DNA from: JAAELZ01 sp965237995
Lineage (GTDB): Bacteria; Pseudomonadota; Gammaproteobacteria; Arenicellales; Poriferihabitantaceae
Direction of reading: 5' to 3'
DNA length: 64,000 nt
NCBI GenBank assembly: GCA_965237995.1
Contig: CBDEGO010000002.1
Coordinates: 248,001 to 312,000, forward strand
A program made the position numbers and the translations under genes. This document shows, one piece after another, positions 1-8,262 of the stretch (positions within the stretch are counted from its first letter, which is position 1; every line of letters starts with the position of its first letter). The notes under the pieces are model-generated. The model made no database searches, had not been told where the DNA came from, and was given only the letters and a program-made list of their open reading frames with translations.

Positions 1-213
1 CCAAGCAACTCGGTGCGCCTCTAATACAACAACATCATAACCACGCTCACTAAGATGTAAGGCGCTTGATAAGCCAGTAAAGCCCGCACCAATAATGCAG
101 ACATCACAACTTAATGATTCACTTAACTTAGTTAATTCAACACTTTGATTTATAGTGTTAAAATAATATGAATCAGGGTAATCGCTTGACTGCTTTGTAA
201 TGCTTGCACTCAT
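1..213 (-). CDS. FAD-dependent oxidoreductase, PuuB/OrdL-like (N-terminal part only)
   Basis: The first 71 codons of a minus-strand gene run off the left edge. The start is the ATG at 213. Residues 41-50 form a Rossmann dinucleotide-binding turn (IGAGFTGLSS, GxGxxG at 42-47) preceded by a beta strand and followed by helix and the VVVLEA strand, as in DAO-fold FAD oxidoreductases. An N-terminal lead of about 35 residues before the FAD motif, and a position only 6 nt after the polyamine aminotransferase gene, fit gamma-glutamylputrescine oxidase-like enzymes of the Puu/Spu pathway. These oxidise the glutamylated amine to an aldehyde. The catalytic part is outside the window, so the substrate is inferred from context. 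It is the last visible gene of a three-gene operon with the two genes upstream. Confidence 0.8.
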   Translation of the reverse strand, partial: MSASITKQSSDYPDSYYFNTINQSVELTKLSESLSCDVCIIGAGFTGLSSALHLSERGYDVVVLEAHRVAW

Positions 214-219
214 TGAAAA

Positions 220-1605
220 TTATGCACTTAACGATTTTTGGGTCAAATCGAGCGCCTTCCAAGCTCGTTCTACTAATGTGTCTACATCAGTTTCTTCCAT
301 CACTAACGGCGGAGAGATAATCATAATATCACCCACCGCACGCATTACCAATTTTTCACTAAAACAGTGTACACGGCAAGTCATACCCGCATTTTGTTTA
401 GCGTCAAAACGAGCAAAACTGTTTTTATCTTTAACCAATTCAAGCGCACCTAACATACCTAAACCACGCGCCTGCCCTACCAACGGATGGCTAGCTAACT
501 CTGCCCAACGTTGTTGTAAATAAGGTGCGATTTTTGTTTGCACCTTTTCAATGATATTGGTGCGCTGCATCAGCTTTATATTGGCAATGGCAACAGCCGC
601 ACAAACGGGGTGACCAGAGTAGGTATAGCCGTGTTCAAATTCGCCGCCTTTGTCGACTAACACCTCCACCACGCGGTCCGCTACCATCACTCCACCAATC
701 GGTAAATAACCCGATGATAAGCCTTTCGCAATTGGCATTAAGTCTGGCTCTAAATCATAGTAATCTGAGCCGAACCATTCACCCGTACGACCAAACCCGC
801 AAATCACCTCGTCAGCCACCAATAAGATGCCATAATGCTTACAAATGCGCTTAATTTCAGGCCAATAGTTATCAGGCGGAATGATCACGCCGCCCGCACC
901 TTGAATAGGCTCTGCAATAAAAGCGGCAACTCGGTCTACACCCAATTGTTCAATTCTGTCAATTAAGGCTTGGGTTGCTTGCTTACCCACTTCTTCGGGA
1001 GATACTTCTTCACCCGCCGCAACGCAGTCTGCATACCAATAAGGTTGTTTAATATGTTCAACGTCAGGAATAACTGTACCTTGGGCATGCATGCCAGACA
1101 TTCCGCCCAAACTACCTGCCGCAATGGTGCTCCCGTGATAGGCATTGGTGCGGCTAATAATGACATTCTTGTCAGGTTTACCCTGCACCGCCCAATAACG
1201 GCGCGCAAGTTTAATGACGGTGTCGTTAGCCTCAGAGCCTGAGCCGGTAAAAAATGTGTGGTTGAGATGCGGTGGCGCAATTTCAGCCAATAAGGCACTA
1301 AGCTCTGCAATTGGCGGGTGCGCGGTCTTAAAAAAGATATTGTAATACGGCAGTTGCTGCATTTGTTGCTTGGCTACCTCAGCCAACTCATGGTTGCCAT
1401 ACCCCATGTTGACGCACCATAGGCCAGCCATCGCATCCAGCATTTTGTTACCGTCGACATCGGTTAAATAAACCCCGTCTGCTGATTCAATAATTAAGGC
1501 GCCCTCTTCTTTAATATCCTTCATGTGGGTAAACGGTTGCAGATGGTGGTCTGCATTCATTTCTTGCCAGTTTAAATCTGCGTTATCATTGTTATCTAGT
1601 GTCAT
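220..1605 (-). CDS. spuC: Class III aminotransferase, polyamine/putrescine-pyruvate type (SpuC-like)
   Basis: A 461-residue PLP-dependent class III (omega) aminotransferase. Visible landmarks are the phosphate-binding GSGSEAND at 121-128, the DEVICGFGRTG stretch at 265-275 with the Asp that pairs with the pyridine nitrogen, and the Schiff-base lysine K294 in PIAKGLSSGY. Length and motif spacing match SpuC/putrescine-pyruvate aminotransferases, which move the terminal amino group of putrescine or related diamines to pyruvate. The gene sits 15 nt downstream of a glutamylpolyamine synthetase gene and 6 nt upstream of an FAD oxidoreductase gene, so it belongs to a polyamine degradation operon. 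Family members also accept beta-alanine or GABA, so the exact substrate is not fixed by sequence alone. Confidence 0.88.
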   Translation of the reverse strand: MTLDNNDNADLNWQEMNADHHLQPFTHMKDIKEEGALIIESADGVYLTDVDGNKMLDAMAGLWCVNMGYGNHELAEVAKQQMQQLPYYNIFFKTAHPPIAELSALLAEIAPPHLNHTFFTGSGSEANDTVIKLARRYWAVQGKPDKNVIISRTNAYHGSTIAAGSLGGMSGMHAQGTVIPDVEHIKQPYWYADCVAAGEEVSPEEVGKQATQALIDRIEQLGVDRVAAFIAEPIQGAGGVIIPPDNYWPEIKRICKHYGILLVADEVICGFGRTGEWFGSDYYDLEPDLMPIAKGLSSGYLPIGGVMVADRVVEVLVDKGGEFEHGYTYSGHPVCAAVAIANIKLMQRTNIIEKVQTKIAPYLQQRWAELASHPLVGQARGLGMLGALELVKDKNSFARFDAKQNAGMTCRVHCFSEKLVMRAVGDIMIISPPLVMEETDVDTLVERAWKALDLTQKSLSA

Positions 1606-1620
1606 GGTGTGCTCTCCGGT

Positions 1621-2946
1621 TTATACTTTTAATAATAAGTGCTCACGCTCCCATGGCGTAATCACGTTTAAAAAATCATCAAATTCAATCTCTTTAACGG
1701 CAACAAATACGTCAACAAAGGTATCGCCTAATACTTCTCGCAACGCCTTGCTGTCATGCAGGCGCTGTAAAGATCGATACCAATGCCGAGAAAGCTGAAA
1801 AGGTTCGTTGTAGGCGCTGCCTTCTAAAGGGTCAGAGGGTTTTAAATGCTCCATCATGCCTATGTAACCGCAAGCTAGGGATGCCGCTATTGCGATATAA
1901 GGGTTAACATCAGCCGAAGCAATTCGGTTTTCCACACGCATAGAGCTAGGGTCGTTATCCGGCACACGAAAACCGGTAGTACGGTTATCATACCCCCAGT
2001 GGAAGTTAATCGGCGCTGACATTTCACGCACTATACGGCGATAAGAATTTACATAAGGCGAGACCAAAGCCATCGCTTCTGGCTGATAGGTTTGCAGCCC
2101 TGCAATATGGGACAACAGCAAATCATTTGGTTTGCCTTCAGGGGTTGAAAAAATATTCTGACCTGTTTCAAGGTCTACCACGCTTTGATGAATATGCATG
2201 GCGCTGCCCGGTTGGTTTTCCATGGGCTTAGCCATAAAGGTCGCATACATATTGTGTTGTAAAGCCGCCTCCCGAATAGTGCGCTTGAATAAATAAGCTT
2301 GGTCGGCCAACTCTAAAGGGTCGCCGTGCAGCAGGTTTATTTCCATCTGCGCCTTACCTTCTTCATGAATCAGTGTATCTATTTCAAGGTTTTGCTCTTC
2401 ACAGTAGTCATACATGTCATCGAAACAGGGGTCAAACTCGTTCACTGCATCAATGCTTAATGACTGCCCGTTGCTATCTAAACGCCCCGTGCGCCCTTTA
2501 GGTACCTTCAATGGCTTATTAGGGTTGGGGTTACGTTTGAGCAAGTAAAATTCCAACTCCGGGGCAACCACTGGCTTCCAGCCTTGCGCAGTATATAAAT
2601 CGAGCACCCGGCGTAGTACATGACGCGGCGACATGCCAATCGGTTTCATGTCCTTGTCGTAGCAATCATGAATGACCTGTGCAGTGGGCTCTTTAGCCCA
2701 CGGTACTAAACGGATCGTGCTGGCATCAGGAATCAGCAACATATCGTCGTCAGTGGGCATCAGATCATCGTAAATATCAGGGTAGTTACCGGTGATCGAC
2801 TGCAAGAAAATGCCCTGCGGCATGCGCATGGTCGTTTCGCCGGTGAACTTAGTCGCGGGCATTATCTTACCCCTTGCTGACCCCGCCATATCTGGAATGA
2901 CGCACTCTACTTCGGTAACTTTATGCTGTTTTATCCAATCTTTCAT
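1621..2946 (-). CDS. puuA: Glutamine synthetase family, gamma-glutamylpolyamine synthetase (PuuA/SpuB-like)
   Basis: A 441-residue glutamine synthetase fold protein. The N-terminal beta-grasp part carries the PDMAGSARGK variant typical of PuuA-type enzymes, the catalytic barrel carries HEEGKAQMEIN and the AMHIHQS metal/nucleotide region, and NSYRR followed by NRTTGFRVP forms the glutamate/phosphate site. PuuA-type enzymes ligate glutamate to putrescine or longer polyamines with ATP in the cytoplasm, opening the glutamylated route. It is the first gene of an operon with the aminotransferase (15 nt downstream) and the FAD oxidoreductase. It is divergent from a second glutamine-synthetase-like gene across a shared 299-bp regulatory region. 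It is not nitrogen-assimilatory GlnA, because the family signature differs and there is no adjacent ntrBC. Confidence 0.87.
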   Translation of the reverse strand: MKDWIKQHKVTEVECVIPDMAGSARGKIMPATKFTGETTMRMPQGIFLQSITGNYPDIYDDLMPTDDDMLLIPDASTIRLVPWAKEPTAQVIHDCYDKDMKPIGMSPRHVLRRVLDLYTAQGWKPVVAPELEFYLLKRNPNPNKPLKVPKGRTGRLDSNGQSLSIDAVNEFDPCFDDMYDYCEEQNLEIDTLIHEEGKAQMEINLLHGDPLELADQAYLFKRTIREAALQHNMYATFMAKPMENQPGSAMHIHQSVVDLETGQNIFSTPEGKPNDLLLSHIAGLQTYQPEAMALVSPYVNSYRRIVREMSAPINFHWGYDNRTTGFRVPDNDPSSMRVENRIASADVNPYIAIAASLACGYIGMMEHLKPSDPLEGSAYNEPFQLSRHWYRSLQRLHDSKALREVLGDTFVDVFVAVKEIEFDDFLNVITPWEREHLLLKV

Positions 2947-3245
2947 AAAAATTTACACTGATTTTTGGGTAGCTGCATTTTAGACGAAACGCCTATTTCA
3001 TTCTCAATTTGTATATTGAATCAGTTGGCAGATACAATATACATATATTGTGATCACAAAATACCAATAAGTCAAACTGGTTCTGGACTATAATTAGGTG
3101 TAATATGCTGTAAAACAAGTCAAAGTTCATTTTTAACTCCTATTTTTGTGATCACATATAACGCTCGACTCTAATTTGAGCTTTAGAGAAAAGCTGCGTA
3201 TAGTTCACAATATAAAACAAAGTCACTCATCCGCTGTTAAACAAT
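2947..3245. promoter_or_regulatory. Divergent regulatory region with two TGTGATCACA palindromes
   Basis: This 299-bp A+T-rich space separates the divergent glutamylpolyamine synthetase genes. A perfect 12-bp palindrome TTGTGATCACAA lies at 3048-3059. Its 10-bp core TGTGATCACA recurs at 3147-3156, with centres 98 bp apart (about nine helical turns). The first palindrome overlaps an 18-bp inverted repeat at 3034-3051 (arms ACAATATA and TATATTGT, 2-bp spacer). I infer a dimeric local regulator bound at two sites, possibly looping, but no regulator gene is adjacent. The sites lack the 6-bp spacer of a CRP box. Confidence 0.6.
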
Positions 3246-4604
3246 ATGCCTACCAAAACCGACTCGTCACTACACATTGGCGAGCAATACTTAGCTGAGC
3301 ACCCTGAGCTAGAAATGCTTGAACTGATAATGCCCGATATCAACGGCGTAGCTCGCGGAAAATGGGCAAAGCCGGAATCAATCATAAAAGCATTTCAGCA
3401 AAAGTTACGTTTTCCCGTTAGCGCTTACGCGGGAGATATCTGGGGCGAAGGTGCAGCTAATTCAGGGCTGGTACTCGCAGCGGGTGACCAAGACGGTATT
3501 GCAGTGCCCATTGCTAGTTCACTTAAACCCATTACGTGGTACACCCGCCCCGCAGCACAAATTATGTTGGGCTTAACGCGCGAAGATGGAACACCCTTCT
3601 TTGGTGACCCACGTTATGTGTTGCAGAAAGTTTTAGACCGTTTCAGTAAACTGCAATTGACTCCCGTTATTGCCTTAGAAATGGAGTTTTACTTATTTGA
3701 CAAAAACAAATTAAAAAACAATGTACCTGTTAGCCATCGCTTTGACAATAACACCAACTTATATGATTTAGGTGAATTACACGACAACGAACCGGTCATC
3801 ATTGAAATTCAAAATGCTCTGGCTGCGTTAGACATCCCCGCAGACACCTTCGTTAATGAAAATGCCCCTGGCCAATTTGAAATAAATTTATCGCATCATA
3901 AGGATGCCATGTTGGCCGCAGATCAAGCCTTCTTATTCAAACGCACCATCAAAGCCTGTGCTAAAAAGTACGGTAAAGTCGCTAGCTTTATGGCCAAGCC
4001 CTTGCCTAACTTCCCGGGCAACGGCATGCATATGCACATGAGTCTACTTGACGCCGAGGGCAACAATCAATTCACCAAGCAAGACGATCAACCCGGCAAA
4101 GCCTTTGGTTTCGGCATCGCAGGCATTCTAGACACCTTGCCGGATACCCTAGCGTTTTTAGCACCGCACGCTAACTCATACCGCCGTTTAAATGGCAGCG
4201 GCCTTGCCCCCACCACACTTAGCTGGGGTTGGGAGAATCGCACAAGCGCCTTACGTCTACCTTTAGCTGACGACACTAATCAACGTATAGAACACCGAGT
4301 CGGCAGCGCAGATGCCAACCCTTATTTGGTCATCGCCGCTATATTGGCGGGTGTACACCACGGATTGACCAACAAACCCGAATTACCCGAAGCCACCTAT
4401 GGTAATGCTTATGCGCAACACGAAGCCGTGTTATCTATGTCATGGGAACAGGCGGTTAAACGCTGCATAGAGTCAGACTTCATCAAAGAATATTTTGGCA
4501 CCGAATTCGTACAATTATTTGGCGCAATAAAAGCCCAAGAAATTAAGCGTTTTCAAGAAACGATTAACGATTTTGAATATTTTAGCTATTTAAAGAACAG
4601 TTGA
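3246..4604 (+). CDS. Glutamine synthetase family protein, second gamma-glutamylpolyamine synthetase-like
   Basis: A 452-residue glutamine synthetase family enzyme divergent from the puuA-like gene. It shows the N-terminal MPDINGVARGKW segment, NENAPGQFEINLSHH in the active-site barrel, GNGMHMHMSL for ATP/metal binding, ANSYRR, and NRTSALRLP with RIEHRVGSADANPY near the end, all features of intact enzymes. Pseudomonas polyamine loci carry several paralogues of this kind (SpuB, SpuI, PauA series) with different amine preferences. Two divergent copies here suggest division of labour between, for example, putrescine and spermidine or monoamines. The start ATG at 3246 has only a weak ribosome binding site. 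The assignment to glutamyl-amine synthesis rests on context and family resemblance. Confidence 0.8.
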   Translation: MPTKTDSSLHIGEQYLAEHPELEMLELIMPDINGVARGKWAKPESIIKAFQQKLRFPVSAYAGDIWGEGAANSGLVLAAGDQDGIAVPIASSLKPITWYTRPAAQIMLGLTREDGTPFFGDPRYVLQKVLDRFSKLQLTPVIALEMEFYLFDKNKLKNNVPVSHRFDNNTNLYDLGELHDNEPVIIEIQNALAALDIPADTFVNENAPGQFEINLSHHKDAMLAADQAFLFKRTIKACAKKYGKVASFMAKPLPNFPGNGMHMHMSLLDAEGNNQFTKQDDQPGKAFGFGIAGILDTLPDTLAFLAPHANSYRRLNGSGLAPTTLSWGWENRTSALRLPLADDTNQRIEHRVGSADANPYLVIAAILAGVHHGLTNKPELPEATYGNAYAQHEAVLSMSWEQAVKRCIESDFIKEYFGTEFVQLFGAIKAQEIKRFQETINDFEYFSYLKNS

Positions 4605-4745
4605 TACAAACGCGCTACAACGCTAGTACACTTTTCGCTCATCAAAAATAATTACGTCAATCGTCGCCATAGCTAGAATATGTTGGTGAATAAAACTAGC
4701 CACTTCGCTGACTCTGACAAACATTGAATACTGGTTTAACCCCGC

Positions 4746-4763
4746 GTAACAGAAATATGTTAC
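4746..4763. promoter_or_regulatory. Inverted repeat GTAACA-N6-TGTTAC upstream of a sigma-54 promoter
   Basis: A perfect inverted repeat with 6-bp arms and 6-bp spacer ends 6 bp before the -24 element of the sigma-54 promoter. That position is too close for a typical enhancer-binding-protein site, so it could be a repressor operator or a second regulator box. The function is inferred only from symmetry and position. Confidence 0.35.
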
Positions 4764-4769
4764 CGTCTC

Positions 4770-4785
4770 TGGCATACTCTTTGCA
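4770..4785 (+). promoter_or_regulatory. Sigma-54 (RpoN) -24/-12 promoter
   Basis: The sequence TGGCATACTCTTTGCA matches the RpoN consensus TGGCAC-N5-TTGCA at 10 of 11 defined bases. The invariant GG (4771-4772) and GC (4783-4784) are separated by the canonical 10 bp. Transcription would begin near 4796, giving a leader of about 48 nt before the ATG at 4844. Expression of the downstream pair would then need an enhancer-binding protein, which is not encoded nearby. Confidence 0.75.
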
Positions 4786-4843
4786 GCTATTCGACTAAAG
4801 TTTTACGATAGTATTGTGAGAACAACTAAATAGGAGATGGGTA

Positions 4844-5200
4844 ATGAATAAAAGAGATGTAGTTAAATGGGTTCCACCCGTAGTGGTGGCCGTTATTTTG
4901 CCACAGCATGCTACGGCATCAATTCTTGTGGATATTTCTTGCGACGATTTATCTGGTAGAAGCGGATTAGTATCTGCTAGAGCTAATGGACTCGGAGGCG
5001 GTTATAGTACGACAATAACCACACCAGGAAAAACAACTACTTTTGGCCTCTCGGCAATAATCTCTGGATCAACCCGAAATGGCATTATCGTTTCCGGTGG
5101 TAGCGTTGTTCCTAATGGAAGGTGCTTAACTAGTATTTCATTTACGGTTACCTATAGCCCAACAGGTGTAGAGTCGCTAACGTTAGTTTTTGGAGGATAA
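4844..5200 (+). CDS. Small secreted protein of unknown function preceding the M35 peptidase
   Basis: A 118-residue protein with an exported N-terminus: a basic start (MNKRDVVK), a hydrophobic stretch WVPPVVVAVILP and a cleavage-like HATAS near residue 26. This resembles a recurrent leader type seen on short secreted proteins of marine gammaproteobacteria. The mature part of about 90 residues is rich in Gly, Ser and Thr, has two cysteines (one in SCDD, one in GRCLTS), and looks like a beta-rich domain. The AGGAGA ribosome binding site 8 nt before the ATG is good. The gene is the first after the sigma-54 promoter and ends 1 nt before the peptidase start, so the two are probably cotranscribed. 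It might be a chaperone, inhibitor or partner of the peptidase. No family was recognised. Confidence 0.6.
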   Translation: MNKRDVVKWVPPVVVAVILPQHATASILVDISCDDLSGRSGLVSARANGLGGGYSTTITTPGKTTTFGLSAIISGSTRNGIIVSGGSVVPNGRCLTSISFTVTYSPTGVESLTLVFGG

Positions 5201-5201
5201 T

Positions 5202-6116
5202 ATGGATATTCAAGAAAAGGGAAGTGTGGCCATATTAGTGTGCTCGTTATTTTTGTTCTGCTCCCAAACTCTTGCTGTAAAGAAAGTAGACGGCTTTTTT
5301 GATGACTACATTTCTGAAACCTCGACTAGTACACCACCTATCCTTAATAACCCCAAAAAGTTATCTGGCTGTATTCAGATTAAAGAGAAAGATAGTGCAA
5401 GAAATGTAAAAGAGGAGTTATGCTATACAGATTCTCGGTTGACCGAGATAATGGGTAAAGTTAAGGATAAGAATAAAGACAAATCAAAGCTAAGCTTGGT
5501 TTATTCTTCAGCCCCAAGAATCCCATTAACAAGCACATCAGTAACGCAGATAATGGAAGCTAATGAGCCATTAGCTGAAGCGGGTTTACAAGGACATGTA
5601 GACGCACTTACGTGGTATATAGATAATAGTGAGCTATCTAGTTATAACAGTTATATTCAATACATTGATGCTACGAACAGTTACTCACGAGCCTCACAAG
5701 TGCTTTCAGGGCTAACCAATATTTTAAATAGCGTAGCAGGAGGGGGGTTGCAGTATAGATTGCTGTGTCATCCAAATATTGATGCCTTTTTAGGCAATAA
5801 TCCCGATGGTTCTCCACCGCGTTATGCTTGGGTTCGTCAAAACGAATACCCTTGGATTAACCATTGCCGGCAGTTTGAAGATAATCTACTTAATAAACCT
5901 GGGTGGCACTACCATGAAGTAAGCCATTTATATGCACCAAGGGGAATGGGAACTCTAGATCATACTTATGATGACGAAGTTTGTATCCAATATGCTATTA
6001 ATAATCCATCACTCTCAGCGAACACTGCGGCGTGTGTAACATATTTATTAAATACCGATCCTCCAAATGTTAATCCGGTAATTATCCCCCCATTAATGCC
6101 CTTACTATTTGAATAA
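5202..6116 (+). CDS. Secreted M35-type (aspzincin/deuterolysin-like) zinc metallopeptidase
   Basis: I chose the ATG at 5202 because GGAGG at 5191-5195 lies a proper distance upstream; an in-frame ATG at 5190 would bury that site. The product is 304 residues with a signal peptide ending near TLA at about residue 25. HEVSH at 238-242 is the HExxH zinc motif, and GTLDHTY at 250-256 supplies the GTxD motif with the third zinc ligand Asp, the hallmark of aspzincins (M35: deuterolysin, peptidyl-Lys metallopeptidase). The C-terminal segment (AINNPSLSANTAACVTYLL) matches the usual helix after the active site. Six cysteines remain in the exported part. It likely cleaves proteins outside the cell or in the periplasm. 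The family call rests on the paired motifs, not overall alignment. Confidence 0.72.
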   Translation: MDIQEKGSVAILVCSLFLFCSQTLAVKKVDGFFDDYISETSTSTPPILNNPKKLSGCIQIKEKDSARNVKEELCYTDSRLTEIMGKVKDKNKDKSKLSLVYSSAPRIPLTSTSVTQIMEANEPLAEAGLQGHVDALTWYIDNSELSSYNSYIQYIDATNSYSRASQVLSGLTNILNSVAGGGLQYRLLCHPNIDAFLGNNPDGSPPRYAWVRQNEYPWINHCRQFEDNLLNKPGWHYHEVSHLYAPRGMGTLDHTYDDEVCIQYAINNPSLSANTAACVTYLLNTDPPNVNPVIIPPLMPLLFE

Positions 6117-6220
6117 AAATGAAAGCTTATAAAGTGTTTTTGTAACTACGTATGGATTAGAGCAATAAGCAGCAGTTAAAGTGATATATCGAGCCTAGTC
6201 ACTAGCTACGGGCTAAACAT

Positions 6221-6349
6221 ATGAAGAATCAATACCAAGCAAATCATAGCCGAAGCTCAAAAGTTGCTGACTCACGCAGTTTGGTCTCCTTCTTAACCGT
6301 TGTCGCTCTAGTCGCAGCGCTATTTTTTATTATGTGGTTAGTAGCCTAA
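6221..6349 (+). CDS. Possible 42-residue single-span membrane protein
   Basis: A short reading frame begins at ATG 6221 and ends at TAA 6347-6349. It encodes a polar N-terminus (about 20 residues, net positive) followed by one hydrophobic segment from LVSFLTVVALVAAL to the end. This is the layout of small inner-membrane proteins. The ribosome binding site is poor (ACGGGC), so translation is uncertain. It lies alone between the M35 peptidase gene and the convergent thioredoxin-like gene. Confidence 0.3.
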   Translation: MKNQYQANHSRSSKVADSRSLVSFLTVVALVAALFFIMWLVA

Positions 6350-6379
6350 CGTCAAAACGCATCTCGCAGCAGAACACAC

Positions 6380-6946
6380 TCATTCATTGAGCAATTTACT
6401 AATCTGCGTTTCAATCTCTATTGCTCTAGAGGTGCCCGCATGGGTCTCGCCTATATAATTTTTTCGGATAATTCCTTTTTTATCTATAAGATAATAACTG
6501 GGCCAAAAGCGATTATTCATCGCCTTCCAATAATTAAAATCATTATCCATAACCGTTGGATGTTTTAATTTAAATTCAGCAATTTTCTCGATCACGTTAT
6601 CGCGCTTTTTCTCACGTTCAAACTCTGGTGTGTGCACACCTATAATAATAAAATCTTCACCCTCAAAACGGGCTTCCATCTCATTCATCCAAGGAAAAGA
6701 TCGATAGCAATTCCAGCAGCCGAAAGTCCAAAAGTCGATCATCACCACCTTGCCGCGCAAACCCTCCAAGGTAAGCGGCTCAGAGTTAAGCCATTGGTCC
6801 GCGCGCTTTTGCGGAAACTCCGGCGCACTGACACCTAACCGAATGCCGCCATTTTCGCTGCGCCCTGCTGCTTGGCTCAGGTTTAATATTGTGGTTGAGC
6901 TGATAAGTGTAATAGCGATGATTAAATTTCGAATGAGCGTTGCCAT
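6380..6946 (-). CDS. Exported TlpA/redoxin-like thiol-disulfide protein
   Basis: A 188-residue protein with a signal peptide (hydrophobic residues 7-25, cleavage after SQAA) and a thioredoxin-fold domain. The redox motif is FWTFGCWNCYRSFPW with C77 and C80, the WTFGCWNC variant seen in TlpA/DipZ-type redoxins. A VIGVHTPEFE strand-turn and a central SYYLIDKKG stretch with the cis-Pro region replaced by WPSYY complete the fold. Such proteins act in the periplasm on disulfides or as peroxide-linked redoxins. It stands alone, with convergent and divergent spacing on both sides, so the partner is unknown. An AhpC/TSA-like peroxidase role is less likely because of the CxxC. Confidence 0.8.
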   Translation of the reverse strand: MATLIRNLIIAITLISSTTILNLSQAAGRSENGGIRLGVSAPEFPQKRADQWLNSEPLTLEGLRGKVVMIDFWTFGCWNCYRSFPWMNEMEARFEGEDFIIIGVHTPEFEREKKRDNVIEKIAEFKLKHPTVMDNDFNYWKAMNNRFWPSYYLIDKKGIIRKNYIGETHAGTSRAIEIETQISKLLNE

Positions 6947-7251
6947 AAATACTAAGTGAAGTTATTTGGTACTTAGTCTATAAATAACGATACTAGTTCC
7001 CGTCTATCAAATGCTGATCGGAGTCCACAAACGTATTCGCAAAATCATAAAAGAATCGGAACATGATTTTCCAATTGATGCTGTTTGCAATGAACTCAGC
7101 CATTAGGCTAATTTTTTGATAAAAACCCCCAAGGCAACGGGTTTAAATTGACTAGCAAAATTGAGGGTTTTGATGACTTGCGAGTAAGCGCGGGAGTGAA
7201 TTTAATGGCCTTGTTATCAGCCGTTCTCACTATCCCTACCTTTAACCGCGT
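6947..7251. other. Intergenic stretch without a supported gene
   Basis: This 305-bp space lies upstream of the redoxin gene and beyond the end of the VOC gene. It holds a 31-codon open frame at 7011-7106 with a basic, helical-looking product of no recognised family, and a small inverted repeat (AAACCC/GGGTTT around 7126-7147). Neither is convincing. It may contain the promoter of the redoxin gene near 6950-7000. Confidence 0.4.
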
Positions 7252-7653
7252 CTAAGAAGCAACAGGCTTATGAAACTCAATCACATTTCCATCAGAATCT
7301 CGGACGAAGAGAAATACGGTACCGTCGGGCAACTCTATAGTTTCCGTTATGGGAATTTGATGCTGCTCAAGCTGTGCCTCGACTTTTTTACGGTCTGTAA
7401 TTTCCAAGGCTATATGGGTAAAACCAGTATGCTTCACGGATATATCCGATAGAATATTTTCTTTTGAAGCGTTCTCGGATGCATTTAAAATGAAATTGAT
7501 ATTAATGCCTGATGGGTGCTCCATAACCGCTACCGGCTCAGGACCAATGGGACCGACGATAAAGACAAACCCCAATTTTTCATAAAATTCTCGCGCAACA
7601 TCTAAATTGCGAACACGTAGGCCAACATGATTAATGCGTGTAATTTGTTTCAA
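7252..7653 (-). CDS. VOC family (glyoxalase/bleomycin resistance/dioxygenase) protein
   Basis: A 133-residue single VOC module. The opening ITRINHVGLRVRNLDVAREFYEKLGF is the classical first beta-alpha-beta unit with a His metal ligand. The second half has HTGFTHIALEI, and the end DSDGNVIEFHKP carries the closing Glu ligand. Members bind a divalent metal and act as lyases, dioxygenases or isomerases on small metabolites. The conserved His and Glu pattern suggests an active enzyme, but the substrate cannot be predicted. It is a single gene, with no operon partner within 280 bp upstream. Confidence 0.85.
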   Translation of the reverse strand: MKQITRINHVGLRVRNLDVAREFYEKLGFVFIVGPIGPEPVAVMEHPSGININFILNASENASKENILSDISVKHTGFTHIALEITDRKKVEAQLEQHQIPITETIELPDGTVFLFVRDSDGNVIEFHKPVAS

Positions 7654-7947
7654 TGGCTACCTCTCAATATTTCTTCGCCAAGTATTTGAATAAGCTTTTC
7701 ACTATCTTCACTCGCTCAATTCGCTGCAAGTTCCGACATATTAGCACTCGTTGTGCTTCACTCATACCATAGTGTTCCATGCAGCGAAAAGCAATGTCCG
7801 ATTGGTCGATTGAAGATCTTGAAGGAAATATAAGTGAGCCCTCAACTCAAGGCTCATAACACATCAAAATAGTAGATAAAAAGCAGCAAACCCAGTACAA
7901 GCAACCGTCTATACTAAACACTTCTGTTAACTAATAAAGTGTTCGTA

Positions 7948-8256
7948 ATGGCACCTATTGACACCGAAGTGATTCACCTAAAGGGGTTTATCGACGTACC
8001 AGATGAACGAGTAGACGCAATCACTGCGGCGCTGCCTCAACATATTGCGCTCACGCGCGCTGAATCAGGTTGTATTTCATTTGAAGTGACGCCCTGTAAT
8101 TCAGTAAAAGGACGGTTTATCGTAGACGAACATTTTGTAAATCAAGAGGCTTTTGAAGCACATCAAACCCGTAATCGCGCAAGCGAGTGGTACCAGGTAA
8201 GCCAAGGAATACCTAGGGAGTACTCCATTACCGTTGGCGGTGAAACCACCAACTAG
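7948..8256 (+). CDS. ABM-domain (antibiotic biosynthesis monooxygenase-like) protein
   Basis: A small ferredoxin-like alpha+beta barrel protein of about 102 residues. A GTG at 7939 would add three residues; I prefer the ATG at 7948. The pattern of an opening strand (VIHLKGFIDV), helix, SGCISFEV, then RFIVDEHFVNQEAFEAHQT with an aromatic-rich end is typical of ABM/YgiN-like quinol monooxygenases. These act as dimers on quinones or small aromatics without a metal or flavin. Six nucleotides separate it from the exported agmatine deiminase gene, so the two are likely cotranscribed, although no functional link is evident. Confidence 0.75.
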   Translation: MAPIDTEVIHLKGFIDVPDERVDAITAALPQHIALTRAESGCISFEVTPCNSVKGRFIVDEHFVNQEAFEAHQTRNRASEWYQVSQGIPREYSITVGGETTN

Positions 8257-8262
8257 TTTCCT

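Noticed and set aside
3048..3156. CRP (cAMP receptor) sites
   Set aside because: CRP boxes need TGTGA-N6-TCACA; here the half-sites abut as TGTGATCACA with no spacer.
7011..7106. 31-codon frame as a transposase remnant
   Set aside because: The product is basic and helical but too short to match any IS family, and no terminal inverted repeats or target duplications were seen.
7844..7860. TGAGCC/GGCTCA inverted repeat as a terminator
   Set aside because: Six-base arms with a 10-nt loop and no T-run; too weak to call.
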